A stretch of 64,000 nucleotides of DNA from Lepisosteus oculatus (GCF_040954835.1 NC_090698.1:38307501-38371500), one strand, 5' to 3'. Shown: positions 27,300 through 39,276, counted from the first letter of the stretch. Notes: generated by a model from the sequence alone, not told the origin. Numbers and translations are program-made.

Positions 27300-27800
27300 A
27301 CCAAGACAGCTCAAGGGATGTTTCACAACCAAGGATATCCGAGTTCATAATATTTCCGGGCAATTTTCCTGGCACAACTTGGGTGCATTCATTCGCTTAC
27401 AAGGCAAGGTCAATACTAATCGCCACTTAATGGTAGTTGAAGTGATCATCTTCACTCCCGGGCTGCAGTATTTCTTTCCTGTCAGGAGGAGTGTCTTTCA
27501 GGATGGCAATGCCTCCATTCAGAGTATGTATGGTTGCCCCAGTGGTCTGATGAGCATGATATTGATCATTATTCATATGCCATGGACTTTTCAGTCATCA
27601 AATCTGAACACAATTATGGGATACTCTTATTTGACACCTGAGCCTTTCCCACCTCTATCTACAAACCTTGATTGTCTAACTTTATCTTAGAAGAATGGTA
27701 CCTCTTCCTTGCAGCAGAATTCCACGTGCTGGCAGACTCTATGCCATGATATACACTGGCTACAATTACCAGCCCAATGTTCTGATAAGTGATACAAATA
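27300..27800 (+). pseudogene. Tc1/mariner transposase relic
   Basis: Degenerate transposase coding sequence. Blocks recognisable in one frame are VFQDGNAS (from the FQDDNA catalytic block) and IIHMPWTFQSSNLN (from HMPWPSQSPDLNPIE). A frame-shifted KNGTSSLQQN follows. The second catalytic Asp context is altered and stops interrupt the frame, so it is dead. It lies about 0.9 kb inside the SNX18 intron from the donor. Confidence 0.7.
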
Positions 27801-28666
27801 CAAAATTGCTGCAATCAATGAAAGGGGAAAAATAAGCAAGTCACAGCATGCACATATAAAAAAATGCACATTTTCTGTAATTGGTGGATACAACAGAAGC
27901 AGTATTACCTGAGAAAGATCCTATTGGGTTGAAATATCTTTGCCTGTTTTCTGATGTGCAATTCTGTGATTCGTGAATACTATTTTGTACATGAATAGGC
28001 ATACACCATGCTCCTGCACTACAGTTGTAAACCACAGGTTATCAGCATCCGTTTCCATGCTTTTATGCTAATTATTTGCAAGAATCTAGACCAACTTGCT
28101 TATTTAATGTTACTTGAACTGTAAATAAGTGCTGTATATTTCATAATCCTATTTATTTTTATGTATAAATAATACAAAAATACTGTAATTATAACATCAT
28201 GAAAATAAAACTCAAATTTGTTTATAATATAAAAATATAAAGCTGTAATTGTGACAAAACTATCAGTTTTATCATTCAGGAAACATTAATCCTGCAGCTT
28301 TAGTAGGAAGTACATCCAGTAGGAAACACCTGTAAAATGTTTTGTAAAAACTGCTGTTAAATTACAATTAATACAAGAGAACTCCAAAAGAAATACTTGC
28401 AAAACAAAGCTCTTTAATACTAATCCCAATTATTGACTTTCTCTGAACTTAATGCAATGCAATCTGCCTGCAAGCAGTATATACTGTACCTGTATTAACA
28501 ACTGTGATGTTTTTAGTGAATACAATGGCATTCTAATATCACAAAATTTATTAACTTTTGAGGAATGCGGGGAAAGCCACCTTTTGGTTTTACACGGGTG
28601 TTGTAATGCGTCTACAGTTTATTATATGCTATTTTATCATTAGAATAAAAGTACCCATAACGTTAC

Positions 28667-30173
28667 CTTTTTGAACATGGATGATGTCTGGATAGTTCGC
28701 AAGATGTCCCTGATAAAGAGCTAACAAATCCATCACGGGATCAAGGTCCTGCTTGGGTTGTTCTGCAAAATATTCTCCTATGGCATCATAAGCTTCACCG
28801 GTGTAAGCAATTGCATGGTTTAAACCTGCAGAGTACGTCTGCTGGTCGAGTTCGAATGCTTGGCTAAGGGTTTTAAAAGACTGCCCAACCTTCTGGTACT
28901 CTTTCTTAAAGCCTGTTATTTGCTTCCTGGCGAATTCGTTGGCCGTGGCATTAACCTGCAGCACACTGTCGTCCATCTTTTTAGTGAAGGACTTAAAGCC
29001 GTCAATTTTACTCTCCACGTCCTGCAGGTCAAGGGATGACGCCGGAGTGCTGATGGTAAGAAAAAAGTTGGCCCCCACCATATCATCTTTCTCCGCCTTT
29101 CTTTTCCCCTGCTTCCAGGCTTTCTCATCCGTACATGCCAAGAAATGCTGGAAGACATCACACCTGGCCAAGACAGGATGGCTGGTCATGTGGTTCATCC
29201 ACCAAATCAGGCCTTTCCTTCGCTTGGAGATGAAGTCCTCCTCAAACCTCCCCGTGGCTTGTTTCTCTGGAATGTGGGGAACCGAAATGACCGGGAATTT
29301 CTCCACTAACCTGGTGTAAAGCCAATCAAAATGCTTATACCTTCTGCTCACTGGGTTCTGCGTATGAGTGGGTGTCAGCTTATACGAAATGTAACTTTTC
29401 ATGCCTTTGAATTTGGTTTGCTTAGTGGGGTCATCGATGGTGCACGTGAACGGGTAAGGGTTCTCTTGCCACTCGGGTCCGTACTGGCCCATAACCACGC
29501 AGATCTTATCTCCATCTTTCACAAATCCGGATGCCTCTCCTAGCACGAAAGCCTCCCCCCCAGATTTCACGAAAGTGGAGAACCTGTTGAGATTCCTGCT
29601 GACGGTGGCTGAGCTCTTGGGATGTTGCGCGTTGCCACCCCGGGAAATGGAAGAAGCATCAGACCTGGTGGTCAACCGGTATGTGGAAGGACCGGTGCCG
29701 TCGTAGTCGTGGTAACTTCCTCCCACAACTCCCGGCTCGTCAGCCACCGTGGAGCTGTCATCCCAGTCGTCATCCCAATCATCGTCGCTGCCTTGGCTTG
29801 CCTGGAAGCTATGCTCCTGTTGAGATGTCACAGGGAAAGAAGAAAAGCCTGCCGCAGGGGCTTGCGTGAAGTTCTCGTGCTGTGCCTGGCTTTTGAAGGT
29901 AGGATCATAATCCACGGTTGGGACGTTGGAATACCTTGAGCCTATGTAGCCATCTCCAGCTGTGATGTTGTTGTAAGAAGGGGCTGTGTCGTTTTTAAGG
30001 ATCTCCACGTATGAGGCTGGGAAGAGCCCCCTCTCCCCTCTGCTGTTCACTCCCTCCAGCCAGCCCTCTATATCGTTCTCGCTGTACAGGGTTACAATTT
30101 CGTTTTCCTTGACCGTAATTTCCCCAGGGTTTTCGGAATTGAAGTCATACAAAGCCCTCGCCCTCAACGCCAT
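28667..30173 (-). CDS. SNX18: SNX18 exon 1 (SH3, linker, PX, most of BAR)
   Basis: Sorting nexin 18, an SNX9-family protein that binds phosphoinositides and bends membrane in endocytic and endosomal trafficking, acting with dynamin. This exon gives 502 residues plus one base. Visible parts: SH3 at about 1-60 (begins [11 protein letters not shown], with the ALYDF motif and GWLEG); a disordered linker of about 61-230; an acidic run [10 protein letters not shown] near 130-138 of the adaptor/clathrin-binding type; PX at about 240-350 with [10 protein letters not shown] at 277-286 (phosphoinositide-binding basic residues); then BAR from about 385. The start is the ATG at 30173; the frame stays open upstream but shows no earlier ATG. 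The exon ends AAAG followed by GTAACG, a phase-1 donor. Spliced length is 586 residues against roughly 620-630 in human (from memory), mostly because the linker is shorter and less proline-rich. Identification is very secure. Confidence 0.97.
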
Positions 30174-30560
30174 TAGTTTCCAACTATCCAAAGCAACAAC
30201 ACAAATGAAATGACTCCCGGAGACTAGCCAGCCGAACCAAACTCCGCACAACTGTCCAGACTTTGTAAAGCAATGATTTTATTTTTCTCTTCCTTAGTTG
30301 TACAATGATCGACGATCTTGTATTCGGATCGAAAACTGTTTTTTTTTTCACCGCATCTGGTGCTGTTTTTTTTAAGAAAGCGCAATCCAGCAGTTCGTCT
30401 GTTTTTAAATGAAAGTTGCAGCTCAACTCCTACCTCTCCAGCTGCAGCAGACTCTTTCTCCTTCTATATTGCAACAGCGCCACACGTAATCAGTCTGAAT
30501 AATCGAGGGAGGAGCCTGACGGAGGTTGCGGGCAGTCAGGCAACACGAATCGACTGCGGT
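30174..30560 (-). promoter_or_regulatory. SNX18: SNX18 5' UTR and promoter region (approximate)
   Basis: This is the stretch just upstream of the SNX18 ATG. It holds more CpG than the surrounding DNA, especially around 30300-30325 and 30480-30560. It has no clear TATA box at a useful distance. No transcription start can be fixed from sequence alone; the assignment rests on position. Confidence 0.4.
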
Positions 30561-32852
30561 TTGGTGATATTAGCTTTAACCCTCAATTGTTTAGAAAAAA
30601 TTCAGGCTGAAGTCCTGATCACTAAAAACTTTTAATATAAATATGTTTCTAAGTTGCATACCCCCCCAACTAGATAAATGTGTACTGTGAATAAGATGCA
30701 AATGTACTGTATGAGAGATACCGCTCCAGACAGATAAAGCTGACTCACACGCTTACTTCAGGAAGCAGTAACAAGCTAAAAATCTAATTTGCAAAAATTA
30801 AATCTGTTTACGGCAAATGGGTCAAGGAATAAGATTAAATAAAAATGTATTTAATAGTGTATCAATCATTATCAAGAAAGTGATTTATGATTTGTGTAAA
30901 GAATATACGTTTATCATACCAGCACGTTTTTATTTAAATATCCGTTCATCTGTATAACGGTTGCGCAAAGATATAGTTGTTGGAAAAAACATTATTTGGA
31001 ATATAAACTAGTAAATCATAAAAATGTGTACACATGTATGTGTAAATTACATTGATTTATGTTGGAGTTTAGTATATACTGTATTTATAGACGCACTCAC
31101 AGCAATAAAATAAAATGTGAAAAATGTGTTGGAAACAGTATTTACTGTTATATTTGATGTTTAGTAGCACTTGTATTAGTTTCTGCTAATGTCAGACTTC
31201 TTAATGTTTTAAAAATTCAGTTTCAAACAAGTATTTCTCCTTATTGTGTTCAACAAAATATTACAGTGTATGTACACTTATAGATAAATTTTCAAAGCTT
31301 TTTGGTCCGGTTAAAACTTGTGTTTTTCTAATTCAAAATGACTTCTATATTGCACTGAATTCATACTCATTTTTCCATTTTACCGTAGTACTATACGACT
31401 CCTTGCAAAGGTCTTTCAGATTATGCTCCAATGCTCCAATGAAAATTCCCACAACAAATGACAAAATGATAACTTCACAGATGTTTGGGCTTGCTTTCAA
31501 AGACTTTGAAGTGATTGCAATTTGTCAGAATGAGCGTCTGGCATATTTTTAAAAGAAAATTCTCAGTGTACTCTTTCCCTTGAAGATTTTTAAAAATAAG
31601 ATTACTGTATAGTACATATTGCACTTTTTGATATGTTTCTTTGAGCAGCATTGCTGGCAGTAAACTGAAAAGCCATAAATTAGCTTTTCCCACAGTGTTT
31701 TTGACTTGGGATTTTCCTGCTTTCCTGTTATAGCTTGGACATATTTTAAAAATATTCATACTAAAGATACTCCCTATGAATAAATAAAACACTAAAGAAG
31801 TTCCAAATAATTTCCTCTGCTGAGATCCATTTTTTAAAAAACTCAGTTTCAATTACTGATTTCATGCTATTATTATAATGAATAAGCACATGCAACAATG
31901 TAAATAAGGGCATTAAACCATTAAATAGCATTAAAAAAGCTGTCATGTAAATTTTAAAAACAGTGTAAAAAACCTCTCCATCGCCTTATGGCTCCAACAT
32001 CTTACTGGGGCATTTAGCTTGGCACTGTGGAGCACTTGGCATTCCAATGTTATTCTTAGAGGTGAAGTCACTCTCTAACAGGTCTCCAGACAATATAGGC
32101 TGAAATGCTTTATCTGTTCTGTTTCTATCGCTTGTCATTTGTCAACTTTGCTGATTAGAACTGCAGTTTTTGTTTTGGTGGATTTTAGCTGAAAACGTAT
32201 CAACAGATATGCTAAATCTGCTGTTCAAGAACAACCAATTATAGAATTGGTAGACAATAACTCTAATGTGAGAACTTTTGAACTTGTTCTTATTTTAGTG
32301 TTTAGCAACTGTTTCACAAAGTTAAATACTATATATTCTATTTTTAAATACCATGAATACTATAATTGTTAAATATTTCTGTGCCTCTTTACTGTTAATA
32401 TAACATAAAGTCACAGAAGATGTAATAAAATGAATAAAATAATCCAAAAGCATACATTTCAGCAAAATGATACAAATATTATAACTTGATAGTGTTTACT
32501 TCTGTTGTATTTTCATTTACTTTATGTCGTGAATTAACATGCCTTCTTCTAAGTTTACCTAAATAGTTTTACAGTATTACAGAATACATAGAGGGCAGAG
32601 TACAGTAACATCTCAACTATTCTCTTTTAAATATCACAATATTATTAGAAATACATTTTACTGTGTTGTTTCTTTTAAAAAAATGTTTCTCCAAAAATCA
32701 CTGAAGGCCCTAAAAAGGCAAACACTCAAAAAAACAAACAATGTTTCCTGCTTTCCTGTTTATAGCCTGGACCTCAATACATTTATGAGGTGTTGCCAAA
32801 TCTTCAAAGGAAGCCTTGTGCTTGAAACAATTAATGACGCTCTTTAATTAGT
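30561..32852. other. SNX18-HSPB3 intergenic DNA
   Basis: About 2.3 kb of AT-rich sequence between the two genes. I see no coding exon, RNA gene or clear transposon. It will contain the HSPB3 3' UTR at its right end, but no convincing polyA signal stands out: the ATTAAA at 32848-32843 (minus strand) is only a few bases past the stop. Confidence 0.45.
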
Positions 32853-33284
32853 TCAGAGGCCACGGCCTTTTTCTTCCACCACCAGAATTCCATCATGACA
32901 CAGCATAGCTCTCAGGTCTCCCACTTGGAGTCTGTCTGGCAGCCTGTACTGCCGGGTGAAGCTCCTGGAGATGAATCCATGCTCGTCCATCCTGGGGCCA
33001 TGCTGGCCTTTGACCAGGAGCCAGCCCTCGTAAACCTGAATGAGAATATCCTCAGGGCGGAATTGAGCCACGTCTAACAGCACCTGGAAACCAGACTCTC
33101 TTGTTTGTGTGGTGCAAAGACTCTCCACAGTGGCTCCTTTTTCAGTTGTCGCCCCCTCAAAAGAAGGCCCAGGCAGCGCGAAGAGCCAGTGCTCCTCTTT
33201 GCATTCCTCCAAGTCTCTTCCCTCGAGCTGGGCTTGATAACGGACAGGGCTTCTTACCCAGTGTGTGATGGTAACGTCTGCCAT
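32853..33284 (-). CDS. HSPB3: HSPB3, small heat-shock protein beta-3
   Basis: Intronless 143-residue small heat-shock protein, close to the roughly 150 of human HSPB3. It opens MADVTITHWV..., then has an ALPGP motif near residue 36. An alpha-crystallin domain spans about 64-138 with the hallmark run EGWLLVKGQHGPRMDEHGF and later SRSFTRQYRLPD and CHDGILVVE. In the family it is a muscle chaperone that forms hetero-oligomers with HSPB2. Arg111 and Tyr113 correspond to human Arg116 and Tyr118, positions I recall as sites of myopathy variants; both are intact. The start ATG at 33284 has a good context (A at -3, G at +4) and the stop is TGA. It lies 2.7 kb upstream of SNX18 in the same orientation, as in human. 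The gene appears intact. Confidence 0.96.
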   Translation of the reverse strand: MADVTITHWVRSPVRYQAQLEGRDLEECKEEHWLFALPGPSFEGATTEKGATVESLCTTQTRESGFQVLLDVAQFRPEDILIQVYEGWLLVKGQHGPRMDEHGFISRSFTRQYRLPDRLQVGDLRAMLCHDGILVVEEKGRGL

Positions 33285-33354
33285 TCTTCTCCAGATCTAC
33301 AGTATGTCTGTTCCTTGCTGTGGCTAGACAGAGTTAGAGTGCAGTCAGTAAGTT

Positions 33355-33364
33355 CTATAAAAAG
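33355..33364 (-). promoter_or_regulatory. possible MEF2-like/TATA-like element upstream of HSPB3
   Basis: Minus-strand CTTTTTATAG lies about 70-80 bases upstream of the HSPB3 ATG. It is one mismatch from the MEF2 consensus CTA(A/T)4TAG and could equally serve as a weak TATA-like box. MEF2 would make sense for a muscle gene, but a single 10-base match is weak evidence. Confidence 0.25.
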
Positions 33365-33420
33365 GCTGGCCTGTAGTAATGTGACTTTTTTAGAGCTGTG
33401 CTAAGGAGGGGGTTGGGAGC

Positions 33421-34635
33421 CTATCCCTTTTTAGAGGTAGCAAAATTGTTCTGATGACAAGTTTATCACCAGGGGTTCTTTTGATCTTTGTATGGCTAGT
33501 GCTAGAAAACAAAATGCCCATAGTAACTTGACATAAAGCTTATAATGAATTTATATTTTCAGTGCCAATTTGAGCATTAATAATTGGTTGGAGAAACTGA
33601 AATCAAGGAAATCACGTTTGACTCAGTGATCAGTACTTATTGTTCACACTGACTATCCTTCTTATATTTTCTGGGATTAAAAGATATCTTAAAGAGTTCT
33701 AACATCATATGTATGGCTTTGTCAGAAAAATATATTTCTATATTACATTGTATTAAAATGTTGTGAATGTTACAATTCAATTGGAAGTATTAGCCTGAAT
33801 TTACTATTTTATTCAAAATGTTTTTGTTTAATCTGTTCTTATTAAGTATAAATGTAAAAAATCAAGGTGGTATTATTATTTTTCTAGAAATATATTTGTC
33901 TGTATTTCTTATCTCTGGAAGGTCAAGCATAATTTCATGTCTAAGTCCCAATCGTCTTCTTATGTATTTCTAATTAACTCTCTAAATAAATACGAATAAT
34001 TGCTAATATACTTAGTTCTTAACAAACTTCAATAATACTGCAATAGGAAACTGACGAGCAGTTTATAGCTGACGAAAGGGTTTTGAATAACTTTGATCAG
34101 GAGAACATCTCCATCTTCTGGTTACAATAGGAAGTGCCATTATTGTAATATTAATACTGTACGTTATTTAACAAGATAAATCAGGTGAGCTTTCAATTCT
34201 GCCAAATACTGTATACTTAAAATCAATGTAGCATACAATGAAAGCCTAAATGTTGAAAGAAAAGCCATCTTTAAAATCTAAATCCCATAACCAGACATAA
34301 CACAGTAGAACTAAAAAAAAATACAGATATGTGCATTTACAGTGCCTATTGAAAATGGCATTCCCTTTCAAAATGTTTTCCTTTTGTCACCTTAAGCCTT
34401 CAGTCATTGCCAGGTGGCATTACTGTCCACTGCCAATTATTGTGGCACGTTATTTGGTGGAAATAATTTTATAATTTGAGGAATGTGTAATCTTGATTCA
34501 TTCAATCATTAAGTAAAATAAAATCCACATTGAAAAAATTCAATACAGTTCATTACCTTTGTTATTTATTTTATAGAGCCTCTGTGACAATAATTTTTTA
34601 GGTGAATGTAGTAAATAAGAGGGCGTGTCAAATTA
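33421..34635. other. DNA upstream of HSPB3, no gene seen
   Basis: AT-rich unique-looking sequence. Only short random frames are present and I could assign no repeat. Confidence 0.4.
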
Positions 34636-34790
34636 GAGGAACAAGGTAAAGGTATATTCCAGAGAAGAAAGGAAACAACGTTTTGTCTGTGGAGCCTTTT
34701 TCAGGTGTTTATTCAGCTTGGAATAAACCTTTAACTTGTTCCTTTGTAGCCTATGCATGCTGATGCAGCTACCTACTGTATGTGAACTAT
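34636..34790. mobile_element. Penelope-like fragments, head-to-head inverted
   Basis: A minus-strand piece (34636 to about 34705; GGAACAAGGTAAAGGTATAT, then GGAGCCTTTTTCAGG) abuts a plus-strand piece (about 34711-34790; TTCAGCTTGGAATAAACC, then GCATGCTGATGCAGCTACCT). It has the same layout as the better preserved locus at 59760-59990. Here the hammerhead-like core is damaged. Confidence 0.55.
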
Positions 34791-35065
34791 GTCAATTTAG
34801 ATGTGTCTACATACCGCTATATCATCCTTACATATTGTTGACATTATTATATGAAAGTACACACAACTAGGATCCCAATCTGAAGTTATTCAGCATTACA
34901 CATATACAATCAGCAAGATTTGCACATTAATGTTTTTCTAGTGTCTGACATTCAATGAATTGTTTTCCTCTCTAAGTCAACAAATCTGAATACAAATGTC
35001 AACTGATGATCATAAATAAAAACGGTGTTGGATCCAGTTAATATGTTCTACAATACAGTTCAGGG

Positions 35066-35302
35066 GGAGCAAGCTGGCACAGTGATTAGAAGTGCCTCCT
35101 TGTAGCACAGGGGCACTGGGTTTAATTCTGGACTTCGGGTGTTATCTGCATGGAGTTTGCATGTTCTTGCTATGTTTACAAGGGTTTCCTCCAGGTGATT
35201 CAGTTTACTCCCAATGTCCAAAGACATACTAATAGGCTAATTGATTCCTGAGAAAACTGGCCTTGATGTGAGTGTGTGTGTGCCTGTGTGCCCTGCCACG
35301 GA
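35066..35302 (+). mobile_element. tRNA-type SINE, 3'-truncated
   Basis: Head and body of the common SINE: AGCTGGCACAGTGATTAGAA, box-B-like GGGTTTAATTCTGG, GCATGGAGTTTGCATGTTCT, CCAATGTCCAAAGACATACT. It runs into the inverted tail of the neighbouring composite element. Confidence 0.75.
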
Positions 35303-35560
35303 TTTACATCCATTTTCACTACTGCTTTTCCTGGTGAGGGTCACGGTGAACCTGGAGCCTACTCGGCAAGCAATGAGTGCAAGGCAGGATACACCCTGGA
35401 CGGGGCGCCAATCCATCACAGGGCAAGCCAATCATACATGGGGTAAAATTGGAGGCCATGATAAAGGCTGAGGGGGGAAATTTGGCCCAGACCGAGGATA
35501 ACTACCTACTCTTACCGAGAAATGTAGGGATGGAATACAATTCAGTACATATTTTCAATC
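35303..35560 (-). mobile_element. 5'-truncated composite SINE: 5S-SINE core plus tRNA-SINE tail
   Basis: Read on the minus strand it begins in the 5S-SINE central block (CTCGGTAAGAGTAGG, GGCCAAATTTCCC). It then passes into the other SINE's body (CCCTGTGATGGATTGGCG, TCCAGGGTGTATCCTGCC) and ends GTGAAAATGGATG. The 5S head is missing. The same junction occurs at 36366-36800. Confidence 0.7.
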
Positions 35561-36365
35561 CTGAAATCAGCTGAGACTGTTACATATTTTATCCATTACA
35601 ACATACACTTTCAGTGTTCCAGTGTTGCAATCTTCTTTCCTCAAGTTCAGAAGTGCATTTGTGTTATTTGCACTTACTGAGACCTTTGGTGAAATGTATT
35701 TTCCTTGAAAAATGTATGTAGTTACAGCAGTAAATAAACATTTACAGAAATTAAATGAAAATTAAATTAATTTGTTGGGTTTTTTTTACATCTGGTTTTC
35801 TACTAGTCAAAAAGTAGGTCACCTGCAGTGTGGTGTGGTGTTGTGTCTTTGTGGCAGTGACAGATCCTATTTAGGCACTAAGGACTCTCAGGAATGTGTG
35901 ACTTCTTGCATTCCTACAGCAGCTATAAAATAAAATAATACATTACAAATTCTTTAATTATTTTAAGTAATGCTACAATACTGTTAATTTGCAACAATAT
36001 TATTCACTAATTTTACATTATAATACAAGTACAAATAATACATTTTTCAATTACTGTAACTGTAATTAAGTATCCAACATAATTAAATTCTACCCTGTTC
36101 TTATAAGCAGTGGTACAATTCCAAGTTCTTTTAACTGACTCCTGTTCTAACAGGAGATAACAGTACTATACATGTGTCTGCAACTCCTGGAAACCTGTTC
36201 CTAAACCTACTGTAGCTTCAATTGCTGAATTCAAAATCTTAATAGAAGTTACAAATGCTGGCATTTCCCGTGACTGTTTTGACATTTAAAGCTTTTTTTC
36301 CACTTTGCTTTCTTAAGACCCTTTCCTCTGTTTGTCATGTCATTTGCCAAACTGCTTTATACAAT

Positions 36366-36800
36366 AGAGTGTCACAGGAAGCCAGATTCTACCTGACAAG
36401 CAACAAGCGCAACACAGGGTACACCCTGGATGTGGCACCAGTCCATCACAGGGCAGGTGCAAGCCAATCATACATGGGGACAGTTTGGAGGCCAATGTTG
36501 ACCTAGAAACCGGGATAACTCCCTACTCTTATCAAGAAATGCCCAGGAATCTTTAATGACCACTCTGTCAGTCAGTTTAACGTCTTATCCAAAAGACGGC
36601 ACCCACTACAGTATAGTGTCCCCACCACTATACTGGGGCATTAGGACCCACACAGACCACAGGGTGGGTGGCCCCTGCTGGTCCTGCTAACAGTGTAGCT
36701 TCCCAGGAGGTCTCCCCTATCCAGGTACTGACCAGGCTCAACTCTACTTAGCTTCAGTGGGTAGCCAGTTGAGAGCTGCAGGGTGATATGGCTGCTGGCT
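36366..36800 (-). mobile_element. composite SINE: 5S head, 5S-SINE core, tRNA-SINE tail
   Basis: On the minus strand it starts at the 5S head (AGCCAGCAGCCATATCACCC, then TACCTGGATAGGGGAGACC). It continues through the core (TAGTGGTGGGGACACTATAC, GTTATCCCGG) and switches to the tRNA-SINE body (CCCTGTGATGGACTGGTGCC, TCCAGGGTGTACCCTG). The final ATGGATGG tail is lost. Confidence 0.75.
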
Positions 36801-37183
36801 CCTCTGTCTGTCAGATTCTGAAATATCAGCACATCTTTGTTTTAATCAATAATTAACTACTATATTTTTTTCCATGGAATATTTAAGATATTAGATAATA
36901 GACTACAAAGACTACAAATGCCAACAAATAAGAACATTTTAACATCTTTTCCCTATAGTTTTAATGTTAAGTTCAATTTTATTCATGGCTTGGTAAATTT
37001 ACTGTGCTTTATTTATTTTCATTTTTTTATATAATAATAATGTATATAAGATGTGGACTATTGCAAGGCAATTTGAGTATCTTTAAGAAGCATTGAATAA
37101 ATAGTATCATGCATTAATTATATTTTACTGTGTTGCCTTAACCCTAACCCTAAATCAAGCCATACACCTAACATTATTATCAT

Positions 37184-38331
37184 TATAGATAGATAATACT
37201 TTATTAATCCAGTAGGGAAATTGATGTGTTACAGCAGTCCAGCCCAAGACAAGCAAAACATCAGGATAGTTATAAAACAAAAGACAACAAAATAAATAAA
37301 TAAAATAAATACATAGGTGTGTGCAAAATGTGATGATCATAGTCACTGTAAAAACAATAAAATATGTGCAAAATGTGCATAGGTTTATACAAACTGATTG
37401 TCCAAAAAGTACAATGGAGCAAACATGCTGTCCATAGAGGAGCAAATGAAGGGCTAACAGTCCTAGCCTAGGGCAGCGTTATGCACCCTGACAGCCGCCG
37501 GGAGGAAAGACCTGCGGAAACGTTCCCTTGAACACTGGAGCAGTCTGTTGCTAAAAGTGCTACGCTGCCCAGTAACAGTCCCATGTAGTGGATGAGAAGT
37601 GTTGTTCATGATGGCTGTGAGCTTGGTCAGCATTTTGCTCTCAGCCACCACCTCCAGGGGGTCAAGGCTCATCCCCAACACAGTGCCAGCCTTCTTGATA
37701 AGTTTATTGAGCCTATTTGATTGTCATGATGCTGCTGCCCCAGCACACAACAGCGTAGAAGATGGACGCCGCCACCACTGATTCATATAAAATGTGTAGC
37801 AGTGTTCCACACACACCAAAAGACCTGAGTCTCCTAAGAAAATAGAGTTGGCTCTGACTTTTCTTGTACAGGGCATCAGTGTTACCAGACCACTCCAGCT
37901 TATCATCCAGGTGTACCCCTAAGTACTTATAGGAATGTACGCCCTCTATGTCCTCACCCTGGATGGAAACAGGGTTCAGCGGAGACTTATTCCTTCGAAA
38001 GTCGAAGATCATTTCTTTGGTCTTGCTGGTGTTAAGCTGGAGATGGTTAAGATGACACCACTCCACAAAGTTGGTAATCAAACTCCTATATTCCTCCTCC
38101 TTCCCCGCTCTAATACACCCCACAATTGCAGAGTCATCCGAAAACTTCTGCAGATGACATGTCTCAGGGTTGTACCTGAAGTCAGAGGTGTAAAAGGTGA
38201 ACAGGAATGGAGCAAGGACAGTCCCCTTTGGAGCCCCAGTACTGCTAACAATCTGTTCGGACACACAGCTCTGTAGCCGTACATACTGTGGCCTGCAGGT
38301 CAGATAGTCTATAATCCAGGACAGCAGGGGA
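37184..38331 (-). mobile_element. 5'-truncated L2/CR1-type LINE, copy 2
   Basis: Minus-strand copy longer than that at 12.7 kb. From 38331 the frame encodes the second half of a reverse transcriptase, including FSDDSAIVG (a degenerate form of the catalytic FADD box), LQLNTSKTKEM and YLGVHLDDKLEW, as far as the frameshift near 37725. It resumes in another frame (GMSLDPLEVV, NNTSHPLHGTV) to about 37463. The 3' tail TTAATAAAGTATTATC with TATC repeats lies at 37184-37210. Inactive. Confidence 0.9.
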
Positions 38332-39276
38332 TCTTATTATACAAACTCATACCTTTTTTCTCAAACATACTATTAATCCTTCCAATAATGTATCTGAGTT
38401 TTGTTTCCTCTTGTTTTAATTAAGGGAATTCTTCTGTTTTCTGAAATTTCTGCTTCTTTTGATTTTTGGGTTGTTGTGTTATTCTTCTTTATTTCTATTT
38501 TTTCCCCTAAAATACAGACCATTTTTTTAATCTACAAAGACAGGCTTTTTAATCCACAAAATTAATCTAGAAATATTATAGAAATAGAGTTTGCGTGTTT
38601 TTTTACTCTATAATAGATATTGTACAGTATATAGACTCAGTAGTTTTCAAAGTCTACTCTTTTGGCTCCAAACAAAACATTGTCCTAGATTAAAAGTCAA
38701 TTTATCATCATCATCATAATAATCCAATTCATTATAATTCATTATTTCATCCTAAAGAATTACAAAGTGCCAATGTGCTTTCCACATAGAAGGGTACACC
38801 CACCACTGAAGTATGGTGCATGTGAAAGCCATTATGTGCCAGAAGCTTGATTTCATAGCAGATCATGCAGAAAAGTAAGAAAGTATTCTTTTGTCATAGA
38901 ACAGTTTACAGAAAAAAATTAACTCAACTGTCTTGTTGTGAAGATATAGTTTTAATATCTCTATTTAATGAAGTAAATATATTTTTCTTGTAAGTACTGT
39001 GATAACTAATGTAGAGTTTACAGCCACTGAGCATGGATTTCCTTGGATCTCCAGCAGGGGTCAATAGCAAACTTTCTTTTAGACTGTTCCTCTTTAACAT
39101 TTAAAATTTAATGTTTTGGTCATTTCCTACTCTCTGTCAACAGCCAACCTGAGCCTATATCAGCATATGCTTGACATTAATATCTTGAGTTAAGTAACAC
39201 AAAATACATTTGCCTGCAACAAATGACCAAATAAAAGATTATCATAAAAGATGAGGAATTATATGATTCAATAATA

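Larger units (their letters stand above)
4191..28666 (-). other. SNX18: SNX18 intron (24.5 kb)
   Basis: Single large phase-1 intron with a GT donor at 28666-28665 and an AG acceptor at 4192-4191. The polypyrimidine stretch before the acceptor is short. The intron holds the transposable elements listed separately. The stretches 4191-8499, 8631-11689, 15032-16303, 16740-18279, 19174-22046, 22291-23639, 24061-25160, 25385-27299 and 27801-28666 are AT-rich DNA in which I see no gene and no clearly classifiable repeat. Confidence 0.9.

Noticed and set aside
29622..29939. Plus-strand open frames opposite SNX18 exon 1
   Set aside because: They are antisense shadows of the strongly conserved SNX18 coding sequence, with low-complexity translations.
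30174..30251. N-terminal extension of SNX18 upstream of MALRAR
   Set aside because: The open frame has no ATG (it opens on TTG), and SNX9-family proteins begin at or near the SH3 start.
37134..37153. Telomeric repeat (CCCTAA)
   Set aside because: Only about two full units, next to a LINE tail; no array.
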